Positions 49,328 through 50,265 of a stretch of DNA of 50,265 nt are shown here, in pieces (positions within the stretch are counted from its first letter, which is position 1; each line of letters begins with the position of its first letter). The stretch is from Caldilinea sp. CFX5 (GTDB lineage Bacteria > Chloroflexota > Anaerolineae > Caldilineales > Caldilineaceae): assembly GCA_021405325.1 (NCBI GenBank), contig QWII01000074.1:1-50265 (forward strand), written 5' to 3'. The notes below the pieces were generated by a model. That model was given only the letters and a program-made list of their open reading frames with translations. It had not been told where the DNA came from and searched no databases. Position numbers and translations under genes: made by a program.

Positions 49328-49971
49328 GAGAGACCATCCCCAAATAACTGATAGGTCTGCCGCCCAACGGCGCCGCTTTCCAGCAGGTTAAAGCCGTGGG
49401 CGGCAAAGAGGGTCGGGTAGCGATGGCGAAACATAAAAAACTCTTCCGGCAATTGATCGCTCTCGGTCAACTCGTTGACATAGACCAGCCGGCTGATGGT
49501 GCAGAGCTTGGCAATGGCGCCTTCAATGGCACGCGGCGGGATATGTTGCAATATCCGATTGCAGACCGCCAGGTCAAAACGTTTGGCCGGAAAGTCCAAC
49601 GCTTCTACCTTGCCTTGAAAGGTGGCGACCCAGGGAAAGCGTTCCTTGGCCAGTAACAGCGCCTTTTCGGCAATGTCAACGCCGACAATTTCGTTGATGC
49701 CATGTTCGCTGTACAAACCAAAAAGCCGCCCCGATCCACAGCCGACATCCAGTAAGCGCTTGGGTTGGTACTGCCGAAAGAGCTTACTGAGGACGTGAAA
49801 ATCATGCTCGTCATAGCCCCATTGTTCATGGATGGGCGCTGCCTGCTCTTCCCAAAAGTCACTCACCACCTGTTGCCCCCAGGGCGTCCCCGTGCGATAG
49901 GCCAGACCGCGCAGGGTTTGCCCCAGTTGATACTTTTTGGCGCCTAACCAGTGTCGTAGCGTTGTTGCCAT
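49324..49971 (-). CDS. Class I SAM-dependent methyltransferase
   Basis: A 215-residue methyltransferase. The ATG ending at 49971 (MATTLRHWLG) is preferred over a frame extended 38 codons upstream into palindromic DNA. Motif I LLDVGCGSGRLFGLY, IVGVDIAEKALLLAKERF, FDLAVCNRILQHIP and LVYVNEL follow the Methyltransf_25/11 pattern. The N-terminal ~55 residues (WLGAKKYQLGQTLRG, DFWEEQAAPIHEQWGYDEHDF) are typical of glycan-locus methyltransferases. It is the first gene visible in the minus-strand unit and overlaps the next by four bases (ATGA). Confidence 0.88.
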   Translation of the reverse strand: MATTLRHWLGAKKYQLGQTLRGLAYRTGTPWGQQVVSDFWEEQAAPIHEQWGYDEHDFHVLSKLFRQYQPKRLLDVGCGSGRLFGLYSEHGINEIVGVDIAEKALLLAKERFPWVATFQGKVEALDFPAKRFDLAVCNRILQHIPPRAIEGAIAKLCTISRLVYVNELTESDQLPEEFFMFRHRYPTLFAAHGFNLLESGAVGRQTYQLFGDGLS

Positions 49972-50044
49972 AAGGTCTGCTCTCTGTCTTTCCTGACATG
50001 GTAACGATTCAGGCTGAGTCAACCCTGCCCTGAAAATAACAGGG

Positions 50045-50139
50045 GTTGGCTCATCTACAGAAAGTGTGAGGTTTCGACCCGCCACACCTGTCAGGTTTCC
50101 AAAACCTGACAGGTGTTCACTTTCCGTAGATGAGCCAAC
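50045..50139. repeat. Nested inverted repeats (dispersed palindrome inside)
   Basis: Outer arms 50045-50066 and 50118-50139 (GTTGGCTCATCTAC..AAAGTG and complement) differ at one base. Inner arms 50084-50098 and 50102-50116 (ACACCTGTCAGGTTT and complement) are perfect with a three-base loop. The inner core recurs degenerately at 40212-40243. It lies upstream of the methyltransferase gene. Confidence 0.85.
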
Positions 50140-50187
50140 AGGAGTTTCACAGATTTCAAAGATTTATGGTAACTACCAAGCCACCCC

Positions 50188-50265
50188 TCCCTACCCCTCC
50201 CCTGCTAAGGGAGGGAACGGTCGAGCGCACCACGGTTCCCTCCCTTAGCAGGGGAGGGGTAGGGA
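50188..50265. repeat. 31-bp perfect inverted repeat ending at the window edge
   Basis: Arms 50188-50218 and 50235-50265 (core CCCCTGCTAAGGGAGGG) are exact complements, with a 16-base loop. The second arm ends on the last base given. The right end of the contig therefore coincides with the repeat, as happens when an assembly graph breaks at a repeated palindrome. Confidence 0.85.

Overview
The window looks like one metagenomic contig of a Chloroflexota bacterium (an Anaerolineae- or Caldilineae-like lineage is my best guess), with about 1.7 kb of unrelated DNA at its left end. Bases 1-~1729 are GC-rich and carry a 4HBT thioesterase, a small membrane protein and the front of a PHB-depolymerase-type esterase, a combination typical of Burkholderiales. 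At ~1720-1731 the esterase reading frame breaks off and the middle of a histidine kinase begins. The simplest reading is an assembly chimera at a short microhomology, although a real insertion is not excluded. The Chloroflexota guess rests on Thr-Pro-rich secreted proteins, CSLREA/beta-helix proteins, YLP-type motifs, an N-terminal CPHLGL-type cysteine motif and a large glycan locus. It is inference from remembered families, not from a search.

Region by region: 1720-4539 is a two-component operon (kinase fragment, membrane-anchored barrel-like protein, NarL-type regulator). 4914-10012 is a mostly AT-rich accessory island of orphan secreted and membrane proteins with two diverged GtrA genes, a decayed gene copy and a duplicated intergenic element. 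10044-14488 is a minus-strand housekeeping set: SF2 helicase, PIG-L deacetylase, CitE-like lyase and class IV aminotransferase. 14774-16518 is a divergent metal-type ABC ATPase and permease, followed by a six-copy 32-bp tandem array inside inverted repeats, then dCTP deaminase and a LuxR-type regulator with a degenerate receiver. 18093-20828 is an XRE-nSTAND-pentapeptide-repeat protein, divergent from a CSLREA beta-helix protein and a GH26-like glycosidase (21169-24564). Next come a small membrane protein and two trypsin-like proteases (24841-27072).

From 27148 to 49971 nearly everything is on the minus strand and forms an exopolysaccharide or cell-surface glycan locus. It encodes a Wzz/BY-kinase, a cysteine-motif/beta-propeller surface protein, a complete GDP-D-glycero-alpha-D-manno-heptose set (GmhA, HddA, GmhB, HddC), a WbaP/WcaJ-type initiating phosphosugar transferase, a GT39-like membrane glycosyltransferase, two methyltransferases, six other glycosyltransferases, an O-antigen ligase/polymerase-like protein and a CDP-paratose-2-epimerase-like SDR. 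No flippase and no Wza-type exporter is visible. The plausible joint job is to make a heptose-containing glycan on an undecaprenyl carrier, with chain length set by the autokinase.

Intergenic DNA is unusually rich in long, near-perfect inverted repeats (14-34 bp). Some look like terminators, others like dispersed palindromic elements. The right end of the window stops exactly at the end of a 31-bp inverted repeat. I see no tRNA, rRNA, CRISPR array, integrase or transposase.
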